From the NCBI GenBank assembly GCA_964562985.1, contig CAZLWE010000002.1, positions 53,807 to 117,806 of the forward strand: DNA of 64,000 bases. The letters are read 5' to 3'. Below the pieces are notes generated by a model. The model had not been told where the DNA came from and did not search any database. It saw only the letters and a list, made by a program, of their open reading frames with translations. Source of the stretch: SHLQ01 sp964562985 (lineage in GTDB: Bacteria > Actinomycetota > Acidimicrobiia > Acidimicrobiales > SHLQ01). Below, piece after piece: positions 16,664-26,979 of this stretch (position 1 is the stretch's first letter; each line of letters opens with the position of its first letter). The position numbers were made by a program, and so were the translations under genes.

Positions 16664-17212
16664 CTATCCGGTCGAGGCCGCCGCCACCCGGGTCAGGTGT
16701 TCAACTCGCCAGTTGCCGTCGCGGAGGATGAAGACCGCTCGGAGGGTGTCGCTCTCGCCGCCGGCTGTTGCTCGGTCGATGTGCGCGACGAAGATTTGGC
16801 CGTCGATGCTGTAGAAGTTGGGCTCGAAGTCATGGGTGGACCATTCGGGTGCTGGTGCCAGCGCTCCGGTGGCGAGGATCTCCAGCACTTGCGTCTTGGC
16901 AGGGCCGGCGAACCACACGTCTACTCCGCTGGTGTCGCCTTCGGCCCCGGCACGTTCGACAGCCGAAAGTGAGCGGACCCAGGCGAACTCGACCGCTTCG
17001 ATCGTTTGAGGTTCGAGGGTGCGCAGCAGCGGTTCGCCCTCGGTCCAGGTGATATCGGCTTCGGTTGTGACTGTGGTGGCGGGCTCGTTGAAGACGTTGG
17101 CGAAGTCGGCGCCTTGGCCCGATGCGACGACGAGCTGGGTTCCGGCACCGAGGGCCAGCAACCCGCAAAGGGCGAGTACGGCGAGTAGCAGAGTTTTGTG
17201 TCGGGTGGTCAT
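16664..17212 (-). CDS. Exported protein of unknown function, last gene of surface operon
   Basis: This 182-residue protein has an N-terminal membrane or signal segment (TLLLAVLALCGLLALGAG) and an extracytoplasmic domain whose end (DTLRAVFILRDGNWRVEHLTRV) resembles the NTF2-like extracytoplasmic domains common in actinobacterial envelope proteins. It overlaps the preceding Ig-like gene by ATGA, so it is translated with it and closes the five-gene operon starting at 23671. No catalytic residues can be assigned. Confidence 0.75.
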   Translation of the reverse strand: MTTRHKTLLLAVLALCGLLALGAGTQLVVASGQGADFANVFNEPATTVTTEADITWTEGEPLLRTLEPQTIEAVEFAWVRSLSAVERAGAEGDTSGVDVWFAGPAKTQVLEILATGALAPAPEWSTHDFEPNFYSIDGQIFVAHIDRATAGGESDTLRAVFILRDGNWRVEHLTRVAAASTG

Positions 17213-18426
17213 GGCTTGCTCATTTCGGTTTGGGTGGTCAGGCCAAGGATCTCGACCCTTGCGTCAGCGTCGACGAACGATGCCGGTATCCAGATCTCTG
17301 CGCTTCCCCGGCGCAGGCTGGCTCGAAGGTCGCCCCACCTGACTTCGGTGCCGTCGGCGACGAAGGCTCCGGACGGGTCGAGTGCGTTGTCGACTCGCAG
17401 TACGACCTCTTCACCGATGAACTCCACACGAGCATCGAAGCTGGCGATTGCTGTGGCGTATTCGATCGCCACCTCGTTGCTTGCGATCCCGTGGATCTCG
17501 ACATAGCCGGTGAGGCGTCCAGGTGTTGTCGGCGCACTCAACTCGATGTGTACGGCACCGTTTTGGACGGTTCCGGTCAACGCTCCCCGACCGGATGGTC
17601 CGTCGAAGATGAATTGTGCGATCGTGCCATCGGCAAGCGTGTTGCCGAAGGCATCGGTGAGCTCGTCGGTGTAGAGGGCTACAACCGAGCGACCATCGGC
17701 GAGAACGGTGGTCTCGATCGCGGTGAGCGTGATGTCGCGAACTGTTCCCGGCACTTCGTCGATGCGAACGGCAGATCCCCGAACGGTTCCGTCGGCATCG
17801 GCAGTGGCCCGAACGGTGGTTGGCCCGGCGATCTCCCCGGAGGGGATAAGCGCCCACGCCATGCCGTCAATGGTTTCGGGACTCGCAGTCATGCCGACGC
17901 CTCCGGGTTGTTCCCACAGGATGTTGGTGTCGGTGCCGTCGGCAACCTGATTGCCGAAGCGGTCGGCGGGTAGCACCACGGCAAGGGTTTCGTCGGCGCC
18001 ATTCGCAACGATCGTTCGAGGACCAACGAGCGGTGCCACAAGGGTGGTGACTTCGCCCGGACGGATCTCCATCGTCTCGACCTGATCCCCAGACACGACG
18101 GTCACGATCCCAGCGTGCTGAGTGACGGCGGCGGGAAGCATCAAATGGCCCTCACCATCGGCGACCGGCATCTCGAAACGCATCTGCCCATACGCACTAT
18201 GGACAATCACTACCGCGGCTCCGGCCGATGAGGCAGTCTGTGCCTCGATCGTGACCATCTGTCCTGCGTCGATTACCTCCGGGACCATGAGCGAATCAAC
18301 AACCACGAACGCTTGATTGTCGGCGTCGACCATGGCCATCTCGGCGGCGATGTCGCCGGTCGTGATGATGAGCGCCATGGTAAGTACGGCGGCGATACGT
18401 CGAGAGAATGCGAAGAGGCCAGCCAT
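17209..18426 (-). CDS. Secreted Ig-like repeat protein
   Basis: A 405-residue exported protein with signal segment IAAVLTMALIITTGDIAAE followed by repeated beta-sandwich-like units. Two contain invasin/Big-type phrases: LPADRFGNQVADGTDTNILWEQPGG and TDELTDAFGNTLADGTIAQFIFDG (D-x-FGN-x-x-ADGT). A third, degenerate unit ends with DPSGAFVADGTEVRWGD. Such modules are cell-surface spacers or adhesins. Its ATG overlaps the stop of the 1018-residue membrane protein by one base (TAATG), and its stop overlaps the next ATG. It probably acts at the cell surface together with those two proteins. Confidence 0.8.
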   Translation of the reverse strand: MAGLFAFSRRIAAVLTMALIITTGDIAAEMAMVDADNQAFVVVDSLMVPEVIDAGQMVTIEAQTASSAGAAVVIVHSAYGQMRFEMPVADGEGHLMLPAAVTQHAGIVTVVSGDQVETMEIRPGEVTTLVAPLVGPRTIVANGADETLAVVLPADRFGNQVADGTDTNILWEQPGGVGMTASPETIDGMAWALIPSGEIAGPTTVRATADADGTVRGSAVRIDEVPGTVRDITLTAIETTVLADGRSVVALYTDELTDAFGNTLADGTIAQFIFDGPSGRGALTGTVQNGAVHIELSAPTTPGRLTGYVEIHGIASNEVAIEYATAIASFDARVEFIGEEVVLRVDNALDPSGAFVADGTEVRWGDLRASLRRGSAEIWIPASFVDADARVEILGLTTQTEMSKP

Positions 18427-21400
18427 TAGTCCATCTCCCGTTCGAACGTGATGGCCGTTACCCGCAGAGCTGCAACTTCGGAGTCGTCCGAATTGCCCAG
18501 CTCGATCGTCGCTGACGATGAGAAGGCAAGCTCATCACCTGTCAGCAAGCCATTGTCGAAGTGGTCGAAAGGAACGTCGACTTGCTCTAGCTCGGAGACC
18601 TCGACGAGGTCGATCTCGATCCGGCGCTCGCGTTGCGAACGGACCGCGGTCGACATTGGCGTGGCATCAACCCAGAGCACTTCGCCACGATCGTCGAGGT
18701 AGCTCACGACCACCCACGGAAGCGTGGCGTCATCGGTGCTCCCGTTTGCAATGGTGGCCGACAGTGTGCGGTGACCATCGGCTGCGTCGATCTGCACATC
18801 TTCTACGGCGAGCCGTTCGAGGTTCCGTCCGGTGACGAGAGCCTTGGCCTCAACCTCGTAGCTGGCCACCTCGTCGTCGAGGGTGAGCTGTACGACCTTG
18901 TCTGGCTCGAAGACACCTTCGGTGTCGTCGATGCTCTCCGCCGACTCGATGACTCCTTCGAACGACACCCGGAACGGCACCGTCTCGCCGGGGAGCACCT
19001 TGTGCACCGTGCCGATTCCGGCCTGGTATTCGGCAAGCTCCGCGCCGTCTTCGCCGCGGAGGCGTCCGGTGACGGTGATATCGGCGGGGTCGATGTCGAG
19101 GTTGGTGATCTGACCGATGACAAACCAGTTCTCGTCCTCTTTGACCAACGTGCTGTCGAGCACGACGATGCGGGGACGATCGAGAATGTCGCCGTAATCG
19201 CTGGTCTCGGTGGTGACGGCTCGTCGCCCGTGATCGACGTAGTCGACGACGGTCTGGCGGGCGAACTGTTCAACCGGAACGGCGTTCTCCGTCGACGTGT
19301 GTCGTAGGTACCAGTCACCATCGCGTGCGACCACGACGTGGGTTTCCTCGACCGTCCAGGCGGTCAGCGACGTGACGTATCGTGCACGCACGTCGACCTC
19401 GCCAGCCCCACCGTCGATCCGACTGTCGAGGATCTCCAGCGTGTCGAGCTTGGCGTACCCGTCGACCAGCCCGTCTCTCACCGAGCGTTCAAGCAGGTAC
19501 TGCTCCATTGATGGGCGGGTTACGGGATCGAGGCGGGCCCAGGCGTCCTCGGTGCGCCCGAAGTCCACGTCGTCGTAGAAGTCATACACCTGGTTTCGCG
19601 CCCCTTCAGCGGCCCGGCCCGGCAGTAGCGAGACGCCAATACCGACCCAGACGAAGCCGAGGACCACCAAGGCGCCCACCACCCGGATGCTGGGCGTCAA
19701 CCGAAGGTGACGGCGGAATCGACTGTTCGACGCGCTCGGCACAATCTCGGCTCGCGCTGAGCCCGAACGGGAAAAGTCGATAGCTCCTGAAGCGACGAGC
19801 CCGTTCAACAGTGCGGCACTCACTACGGCCGTCATCGGCAAGAGTGCCCACATGATCCGCTGCCAATCCGGCACCTCGCTCGTCGGCAGCACGTCAGGCA
19901 GCGGGGTCACGTCTGCTCGTTCCCATACGACGACGCCGTTGATAAGCGTGTCGACTCGATGCCACCCGCTCGAGAAGAGCAGTGGGTCATAGAAGGTGTC
20001 GTTCGAGAAGATGAACTTGAGGTTGTAGCGCTCGGGGGTGGTGACGAACTGCTGGAGCGATCCCAACCCTGGAAGGCCACGGAACTTGGCTCCTTCGAGG
20101 CGTTCAACGGGGCGGCTGACGAGTTCGGGCAGGCGGCGGGCCGAGTGGTAATTGCCGTCGACGGTGGTCGCGGTGGTCTGTGCGCTGACCCATGCCATCT
20201 GATCGCCGAAGCCCAAGGTGAGGTAGCGCCAGCGGTCGTGCTGGTCCTTCTCGAGGAACTCCGCGATTGGCGCAGCGTCGATGGTGTCGGGTTGGAGGGG
20301 GCGAAACTGGCTGAGGTTTACGGTGAATACGAACGCTGCGATCGCACCGATGGCGAACAGCAGTCCGCCGATCCGCACGCTTCGACGTCGCTGGGCCTTG
20401 GCGACCAGGTCAACGACGGCAGCGCCGCCGAGGGGGAGGATGGCGATGGTGCCCCAGAACGTGAACCGGTCGAGGGTCAAGATGTCGAACGCGCCGCCCA
20501 AGAGCAGTCGAGGGATCGGGGTGGTGCCGCCGGTTCCCAACAGCGTCAAGAGCAAGATCGATAGTGCGAGCGGCCAGGCGCGCCCTCGCAGCCCTGGTGC
20601 CAGCGAGCGTACGTAAATAAAGGCGAGCATTCCCCACGGAATGACGAAGAACACGAGGCCAAGGTTGCGCTCCACTAGGAAGTTGGCCCGGCTGCCGTGC
20701 GGAATCGGCACCTGGGAGATCGGGTCGGCCGAGCTCCAAAGCCAATACGGCAACACGACCGTGATCAGAACAGAGAGGGCCAGCACGCCGAAAACGCCGA
20801 CGCGGGCAATGCTCGCAGCCAGTTGGGTTCGGCGAGGCTCGGATCCCCATGCGTCGACCACCACTCGGGCAACGAGGGGCCCGATGAAGAAGACCGACCC
20901 GAACAGCGTGGTTACGTGATGGCACGCGGTCGTGGCCGCCAACGTGGTGATCGCCAGCAGCAACGCGAGCGGGCTGCCCGTTCGCAACCAACGGTCGACG
21001 TAGGGGGTTGCGTTCAACAGCAGCGCCAGCGCAATGATCGTTGGCAATTGACCGAAGACGTGGACCGCTTCGGCGACCGACGTCGACACGACGACGAGCA
21101 GCCCAGCCCAGTTCGCCGCCTTCGGCGAGACCCACAGGCGGGACATGCGCACCACGCCGATGACGAGCAGCGCGACGCCCGTCAACTGCACTACGACGAA
21201 GCCCGCTTCGAGGCCGATGACCTTCGACAGCGCGGCGATCATTTGGTGCGTACCCGGCGGGTAGCTCACGGTGGTGAAGCCGGTGTACCAGCGGGTTTCC
21301 CAGGTGGAGAACCAGTCTCGGGCGTAGTGGTCGCCGAGGAAGATGTGAACGTAGGCGTCGTAGGTGCCCCGGAACGACCCGGCCACCAGCAAAGCGCCGT

Positions 21401-21482
21401 GCACAAGAACCGCAAGGGCCACGGACACGGCTGGGCGTGGAGAGGAGACCGGGTTTAGCGAGTCAGTGAGGTGCTGGGTCAT
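18426..21482 (-). CDS. Large polytopic membrane protein, 6-PTPS-related/GT-C-like, with extracytoplasmic tail
   Basis: This 1018-residue protein has about 12 hydrophobic helices in the first ~600 residues. An early loop reads GTYDAYVHIFLGDHYARDW and SYPPGTHQMIAAL, similar to actinobacterial 6-PTPS-related membrane proteins and GT-C sugar transferases, whose first loop carries acidic catalytic residues. After residue ~600 a further helix (VVGALVVLGFVWVGIGVSLL) leads to a ~390-residue extracytoplasmic part. That part has an NTF2-like segment and two FxLYD-like beta modules (VIGQITNLDIDPADITVTGRL and LSATIANGSTDDATLPWVVVSYL). ATG 21482 was chosen over two in-frame codons just upstream. An envelope glycosylation role is possible but unproven. 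Confidence 0.75.
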   Translation of the reverse strand: MTQHLTDSLNPVSSPRPAVSVALAVLVHGALLVAGSFRGTYDAYVHIFLGDHYARDWFSTWETRWYTGFTTVSYPPGTHQMIAALSKVIGLEAGFVVVQLTGVALLVIGVVRMSRLWVSPKAANWAGLLVVVSTSVAEAVHVFGQLPTIIALALLLNATPYVDRWLRTGSPLALLLAITTLAATTACHHVTTLFGSVFFIGPLVARVVVDAWGSEPRRTQLAASIARVGVFGVLALSVLITVVLPYWLWSSADPISQVPIPHGSRANFLVERNLGLVFFVIPWGMLAFIYVRSLAPGLRGRAWPLALSILLLTLLGTGGTTPIPRLLLGGAFDILTLDRFTFWGTIAILPLGGAAVVDLVAKAQRRRSVRIGGLLFAIGAIAAFVFTVNLSQFRPLQPDTIDAAPIAEFLEKDQHDRWRYLTLGFGDQMAWVSAQTTATTVDGNYHSARRLPELVSRPVERLEGAKFRGLPGLGSLQQFVTTPERYNLKFIFSNDTFYDPLLFSSGWHRVDTLINGVVVWERADVTPLPDVLPTSEVPDWQRIMWALLPMTAVVSAALLNGLVASGAIDFSRSGSARAEIVPSASNSRFRRHLRLTPSIRVVGALVVLGFVWVGIGVSLLPGRAAEGARNQVYDFYDDVDFGRTEDAWARLDPVTRPSMEQYLLERSVRDGLVDGYAKLDTLEILDSRIDGGAGEVDVRARYVTSLTAWTVEETHVVVARDGDWYLRHTSTENAVPVEQFARQTVVDYVDHGRRAVTTETSDYGDILDRPRIVVLDSTLVKEDENWFVIGQITNLDIDPADITVTGRLRGEDGAELAEYQAGIGTVHKVLPGETVPFRVSFEGVIESAESIDDTEGVFEPDKVVQLTLDDEVASYEVEAKALVTGRNLERLAVEDVQIDAADGHRTLSATIANGSTDDATLPWVVVSYLDDRGEVLWVDATPMSTAVRSQRERRIEIDLVEVSELEQVDVPFDHFDNGLLTGDELAFSSSATIELGNSDDSEVAALRVTAITFEREMD

Positions 21483-21520
21483 ACACATGCTGTCGACCGA
21501 GCACCTCACCGGGGATTCAA

Positions 21521-21549
21521 GCGAACCTCAAGATCTCCTCAAGAGGCCC
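21521..21549 (-). promoter_or_regulatory. 11-bp-spaced CTTGAG direct repeats upstream of the 21482 gene
   Basis: Read on the minus strand, CTTGAGGAGAT is followed by CTTGAGGTTCG and then CTTGAATCC, three units starting 11 bases apart, 40-60 bases before the start codon. A 17-bp core (21527-21543) is identical to 23731-23747. An 11-bp period is characteristic of OmpR/PhoB-family binding sites. Confidence 0.55.
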
Positions 21550-21563
21550 ACATGGCAGAAACC

Positions 21564-22154
21564 TCACATCCTTGAAACAATGCTGCGCAGCCCGTCTTCA
21601 CCAAGCGCCCCGAGCGATTGCGACACTCCCCCGTCAGCGTCGACGAGGATGTTCGACGGCTGTTGCACGATCCCGAACCGGGCCCACAACACGCCCGGCG
21701 AATCGTCGAGGTGCACGACGTTGCCGCCTCTCAGCCCCGATGATTCGACGTACCGCTCGTAGTCCTCGACCGTGCCGCCCGAGTGCACCACCACGTAGGT
21801 GACGTCCGGGTTCTCCGCTGCGCTTCGGGCAAGCTCGGGGCCTTCGACAACGCAGATCGGGCACGACGGCACCACGAAGGTGACTACCACTCGACCGTTG
21901 CGGACGAGGTCAGCTCCGACGATCGGGGCCCGGCTCGACAGCTCGTTGGCCGTGAAGGCAAAGGCTCCGTTGCCCCCGACCTGGTCGACATACGTGGCGT
22001 CGATCAGGCCTCGTTGGGCGGGAAGACTCGCTTCGGTCACGGAGCTTCCTTGTGCTGACATGGCCGACTCCACGCGTTCACCGCGGACAGCGCCGCAGCT
22101 CGTTGCGCCGAGTACCAGCAATAGGAGTGCAATCAGCTCGGGGCGCCTTCTCAC
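21564..22154 (-). CDS. Thioredoxin-like (TlpA/AhpC-type) lipoprotein
   Basis: A 196-residue lipoprotein with signal peptide LIALLLLVLGATSCG, where the lipobox Cys is within LGATSCG. The mature domain has the thioredoxin-fold pattern VVVTFVVPSCPICVVEGPEL, with CPIC as the redox CxxC, and the cis-Pro loop QQPSNILVDADGG. It would be anchored outside the membrane and act as a reductant or disulfide isomerase for envelope proteins, such as the Cys-containing secreted protein encoded just upstream. Its start overlaps that gene's stop (ATGA). Confidence 0.85.
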   Translation of the reverse strand: MRRRPELIALLLLVLGATSCGAVRGERVESAMSAQGSSVTEASLPAQRGLIDATYVDQVGGNGAFAFTANELSSRAPIVGADLVRNGRVVVTFVVPSCPICVVEGPELARSAAENPDVTYVVVHSGGTVEDYERYVESSGLRGGNVVHLDDSPGVLWARFGIVQQPSNILVDADGGVSQSLGALGEDGLRSIVSRM

Positions 22155-23671
22155 GAGCCCGCTCCCGACGGTGGCAGGGCGGTAAGTTCCAGGTTGCTGA
22201 ACGATCCGGCGGCCCGACTCGTCACGAGGCCGACGTGACCGCCAGCGCCGATCGAGGTGAACGTCGTGATGAACTCGCCGTCGGCTCGAACGGTGACCTG
22301 GTCGCCGTGGACTTCTACGGAGAAGCGGGCGCTCTCTGCCGCCGATGGGTCAAGGTCAACCGCACCGAGCAGCTGGTAGTAGCCACTGGCGTCGTAGTTG
22401 CCCCAGCGAAGCACGTTTCCAGCATCGGCGAGATCGACGAGGGCGGCTCCACTTCGAGTGAGCGGCGATGACTGGTTCACGACCACGCCACCCTGGTTCA
22501 CGCCATCAACACCGGACACGGTTACGTCCCAGCGGTAGTGATTGAGCGGCTCTGCTCGCAACAGCGCGGTGTAGTCATAGCCACAGTCGTGGGTCTGTTG
22601 CAGCACACCGGAGGCTTCGGTCCATAGACCGCTCAGCACGTCGAAATCGGTAAGCGACACCCCAGGTCCACTCGCATAGACCGTGGTCGGCGAGGTCACG
22701 CTCTCCGCGTCGACCGCGAGACGTTGTGGACGGTCCTTATCGAATCCACTCGTGCACGAGGGCCCTTCTGGTACGGGCGCACTCGGGAACGTGAAGGTCT
22801 CGTAGTCGTTCTCGGCGTAGTTCTCGGCGGCCTGCTGGCCTTCGGGTGTGGACGGTGGCGTCTCGGGCTGGGGGCCGTCGACGTCGGGGATGCCGGCCGG
22901 CGCCGCGGCAAGGGCACATGACGCTCCATCGTTGGAATTCGTTGCCGACGCGGTCGCTACCTGTGTCGCAACAGGCGAACCGGTCGAATAGCCGGTGATC
23001 TGGAAGATCTCGCCGGAGTTGCGCCCGACGTAGAGGTTGCCGCCGGCCGACGACCATGCTGCACCGAACGCCATCGAGCCGCCGGGCAGACCGGACGCCG
23101 CACCGACGTTCGTCACCGTCTTGGCGTCGAGGTCGAAGCGAATCAGTTGGCCGCTTCCTGACATGCCGTAGAACTTGCCGTAGACGTTGGTGATGTCGGC
23201 AACGCCAACATTGCCCGACAGCTCGGCGATAGCCGTTGCCTGACCGGTGTCGACGTCGACCGCGTACCAGTTGCGGCCGCCACGGCTGATGTGCAACAGG
23301 CCGTCGTCACCGAAATCGCCGGTGTAGGAACCCGATGGAATGTCGAGGGCGGTTACCGCCGTGATGGCGCCGGTGGCGTCAACCCGAATCAGGTTGGCGC
23401 CCTGAATGCCGTACATGTAGCCATCGGCGATGCGATAACCCATGGCGTTATAGCTCGCGCCATCGACACCAATGGTGCTGTAGGAGTTGTTCGCCGGGTC
23501 GAGCTCGGCGAGCTGACCAGAGATGACCTGGTAAAAGCCCGGGTCGCAGGCGAAGGTATCGCCTGTTTCCTGGGCGGCGAGCGGAGGCGCAATGATCGTC
23601 GAGGCCGACAAAGCGGCGACGATCGCTAACGCCCCCACCCGCGAACGGGTGATTGACTGACTGACTGACAC
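22151..23671 (-). CDS. Secreted beta-propeller/lectin-like protein, first gene of the surface operon
   Basis: This 506-residue exported protein starts at GTG 23671 with ribosome binding site GAGGAGATCACC. A signal peptide (VGALAIVAALSASTIIAPPLAAQE) precedes a ~230-residue propeller-like domain with repeated G-Y-IADG-MYGIQG, LIRVDATG and YAVDVDTGQA phrases (DUF6923-like). A Pro/Glu-rich linker leads to a C-terminal ~170-residue beta-sandwich (VVVNQSSPLTRSG to GHVGLVTSRAAGSFSNLELT) resembling LamG or DUF1080-type sugar-binding domains. It heads the coupled genes to 16664. Substrate and attachment are unknown. Confidence 0.8.
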   Translation of the reverse strand: MSVSQSITRSRVGALAIVAALSASTIIAPPLAAQETGDTFACDPGFYQVISGQLAELDPANNSYSTIGVDGASYNAMGYRIADGYMYGIQGANLIRVDATGAITAVTALDIPSGSYTGDFGDDGLLHISRGGRNWYAVDVDTGQATAIAELSGNVGVADITNVYGKFYGMSGSGQLIRFDLDAKTVTNVGAASGLPGGSMAFGAAWSSAGGNLYVGRNSGEIFQITGYSTGSPVATQVATASATNSNDGASCALAAAPAGIPDVDGPQPETPPSTPEGQQAAENYAENDYETFTFPSAPVPEGPSCTSGFDKDRPQRLAVDAESVTSPTTVYASGPGVSLTDFDVLSGLWTEASGVLQQTHDCGYDYTALLRAEPLNHYRWDVTVSGVDGVNQGGVVVNQSSPLTRSGAALVDLADAGNVLRWGNYDASGYYQLLGAVDLDPSAAESARFSVEVHGDQVTVRADGEFITTFTSIGAGGHVGLVTSRAAGSFSNLELTALPPSGAGS

Positions 23672-23724
23672 GGTGATCTCCTCAAAGGTTGGGACATCAC
23701 CTGATTCGACGAACCCGCAGAGAA

Positions 23725-23752
23725 GCTCGACTCAAGATCTCCTCAAGCTTTC
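23725..23752 (-). promoter_or_regulatory. 11-bp-spaced CTTGAG direct repeats upstream of the 23671 gene
   Basis: The minus strand reads CTTGAGGAGAT, CTTGAGTCGAG, CTTCTC with an 11-base period. The 17-base core at 23731-23747 is identical to the copy at 21527-21543. It lies 60 bases before the GTG start, a position suited to activation by an OmpR-family regulator. Confidence 0.55.
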
Positions 23753-23832
23753 GGACCACACCGTCTTGGCGATCTAGGAACGCTGGGCATGAATTATTCA
23801 TGTTGACCGTTCCTAGATTCCCTAGCGCGGGC

Positions 23833-24816
23833 CTAGCCAGCGAGCGAAGTGATTAGGGCCCAGGTGTCTTCGCCGACCTCGACACTGTCGGGGTCGGCGG
23901 GGTCACTTCCTGGCAGCCGAGTACCGGGGTCGTTGGCGACGTCTTCGCCGAGCTGATCGATCAGCGTATAGAAGGCATCGACCTCGTACGCACCGGGGTC
24001 GATCACCACATAGAACTGACCCAAATTGTGTGGCAAACCTTCAGGCGCCTTCAGCGGAGGCACGTCCACGCTGCGGTTTCCACCAGTAAGCCCGGCTGCC
24101 AGCAACTCGACGAGCAAGCCCAATCCGAACCCCTTGTACCCACCGGCCGAAACAAGCGATCCCTCGAGTGCCGCGGCCGGGTCCGTGGTGGGCTCCCCCT
24201 CAGCATCGACTGCCCACCCGAGTGGAATCGACTCACCGGCGGCGGCGGCCATCGTGATCTTGCCAAGGGCTACGGCGCTGGTGCTGAAGTCAAAGCCGAA
24301 CGCGACTCCTCCCTCACCGTCGGGTACCGACATGGCGATGGGATTCGTACCCAGCAGTCGGTTGCGGCCTCCAGGGGGAGCGACCCGCGGGGTGGCATTG
24401 GTGGCACCGAGCGCAAGGAACCCTGCCGACGCCAGTTGCTCGGTGAAATAACCCAGCGAAGTGCAGGTGTGGGTGTGCTCGATCGAAAACCCGCAGATGC
24501 CGTTCGCCTTCGCAGCCTCGGTCGCGGCATCTAGTCCCGAGCGGAACGCGCTCTGCGCGAAGCCACCCTTGCCGTCGACACGAACAACACCCGGACGAGG
24601 TCGCTCAACAACTGGTTCGACCATCCCGTCCACCCGTCCGGTTTCTAGTTGTCGGCAATAGCTCTCGACGTAGTAGAGGCCGCAGATCTTGTTGCCGCGC
24701 CCTTCGGCCGTACGAACTGCATGGGCAACTTGCGCCGCCACTGAGTCGCGAGCGCCGTAGCGGACGAGCGCGGACTTCGTTGTTTGTTCGACAAGATCGA
24801 GAGGAACCTGAGTCAT
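23833..24816 (-). CDS. Ldh_2-family NAD(P)-dependent dehydrogenase (malate/lactate/ureidoglycolate type)
   Basis: The 327 residues from ATG 24816 match the Ldh_2/MDH family: R-x-YGARDSVAAQVAHAVRTAEGRG-x-x-x-GLYYVESYC at the N-terminus, SIEHTHTCTSLGYFTEQLA with the conserved His region, GTNPIAMSVP, FDFSTSAVALGKI, PLGWAVD-EG-PTTDP and the YKGFGLGLLVELLA motif. Family members reduce 2-oxo acids or imino acids, or oxidise ureidoglycolate, with NAD(P)H. Substrate specificity cannot be read here. No operon partner is evident; it stands alone between two divergent neighbours. Confidence 0.85.
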   Translation of the reverse strand: MTQVPLDLVEQTTKSALVRYGARDSVAAQVAHAVRTAEGRGNKICGLYYVESYCRQLETGRVDGMVEPVVERPRPGVVRVDGKGGFAQSAFRSGLDAATEAAKANGICGFSIEHTHTCTSLGYFTEQLASAGFLALGATNATPRVAPPGGRNRLLGTNPIAMSVPDGEGGVAFGFDFSTSAVALGKITMAAAAGESIPLGWAVDAEGEPTTDPAAALEGSLVSAGGYKGFGLGLLVELLAAGLTGGNRSVDVPPLKAPEGLPHNLGQFYVVIDPGAYEVDAFYTLIDQLGEDVANDPGTRLPGSDPADPDSVEVGEDTWALITSLAG

Positions 24817-24896
24817 GGGTCCATAGTCGCCGTCGCGTCCCCCGCCACGCAATTTGCGTTGTAGGGAACCGGGAGAGAGCTACATCAACACGGGTC

Positions 24897-25178
24897 ATGA
24901 TTCACCAGGTCCCAGAAGTGTCCCGTTTCCCCACTCCGGCACCCGCGCCAGCTCCGTTTAGCTGCTCCGTGGCGAACGACGTTCTGACTTGGAACGACAT
25001 CGGCGCGAACAGCTATGCGATTCGCCGTGTGGTCAATGGGACCGACACCTTCTTCACATCGGTACCGGCAGGAACGACGAGCTTCGACCTTGCGATCAAC
25101 CGAGAGGCCTACACCGTCCGCGCCTTCCTCGGCGGCGGTCAGTCCGTAGTAGACACGACCTGCACCGGAAACCCGTAG
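24897..25178 (+). CDS. Small protein with an FN3-like domain
   Basis: This 93-residue frame from ATG 24897 has a Pro/Ala-rich leader (FPTPAPAPAPFSCS) and a compact beta-domain reading VLTWNDIGANSYAIRRVVNG to AYTVRAFLGGG. That pattern is seen in fibronectin-III-like modules at the ends of actinobacterial secreted proteins. Two Cys flank the domain. No signal peptide is present, so it may be the orphan end of a lost larger gene. A hairpin follows the stop. Confidence 0.45.
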   Translation: MIHQVPEVSRFPTPAPAPAPFSCSVANDVLTWNDIGANSYAIRRVVNGTDTFFTSVPAGTTSFDLAINREAYTVRAFLGGGQSVVDTTCTGNP

Positions 25179-25200
25179 AACCGAAGTAGTACGCGCAGAG

Positions 25201-25226
25201 CGCCCCGGGGCCCGTGCCCTGGGGCG
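25201..25226 (+). terminator. GC-rich hairpin after the FN3-like gene
   Basis: CGCCCCGGGG and CCCTGGGGCG form a 10-bp stem with one mismatch around a CCCGTG loop, 22 bases after the stop at 25178. Only short T tracts follow, so it is a weak intrinsic terminator. Confidence 0.5.
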
Positions 25227-25348
25227 TTCGCCGCTTTCAGGTGATCGCCCGGACAACTTTTGCACTACCGTCGGTGCAGACCGGTAGGGGCCGGTCCTAT
25301 TGGCTGCCTGCGGCAGCCCATATTGCATAGAGCAAGGGGGATCTTGCC

Positions 25349-26884
<1,536 letters not shown>

Positions 26885-26979
26885 GGCCGGACTGGAGCAA
26901 TCTCCAATCAATCGCCGCGATGCGAATTCTCGCCGGATGTCTCGTTCCACTAGCTTCGACCCAAACGCAGGGGGACACG

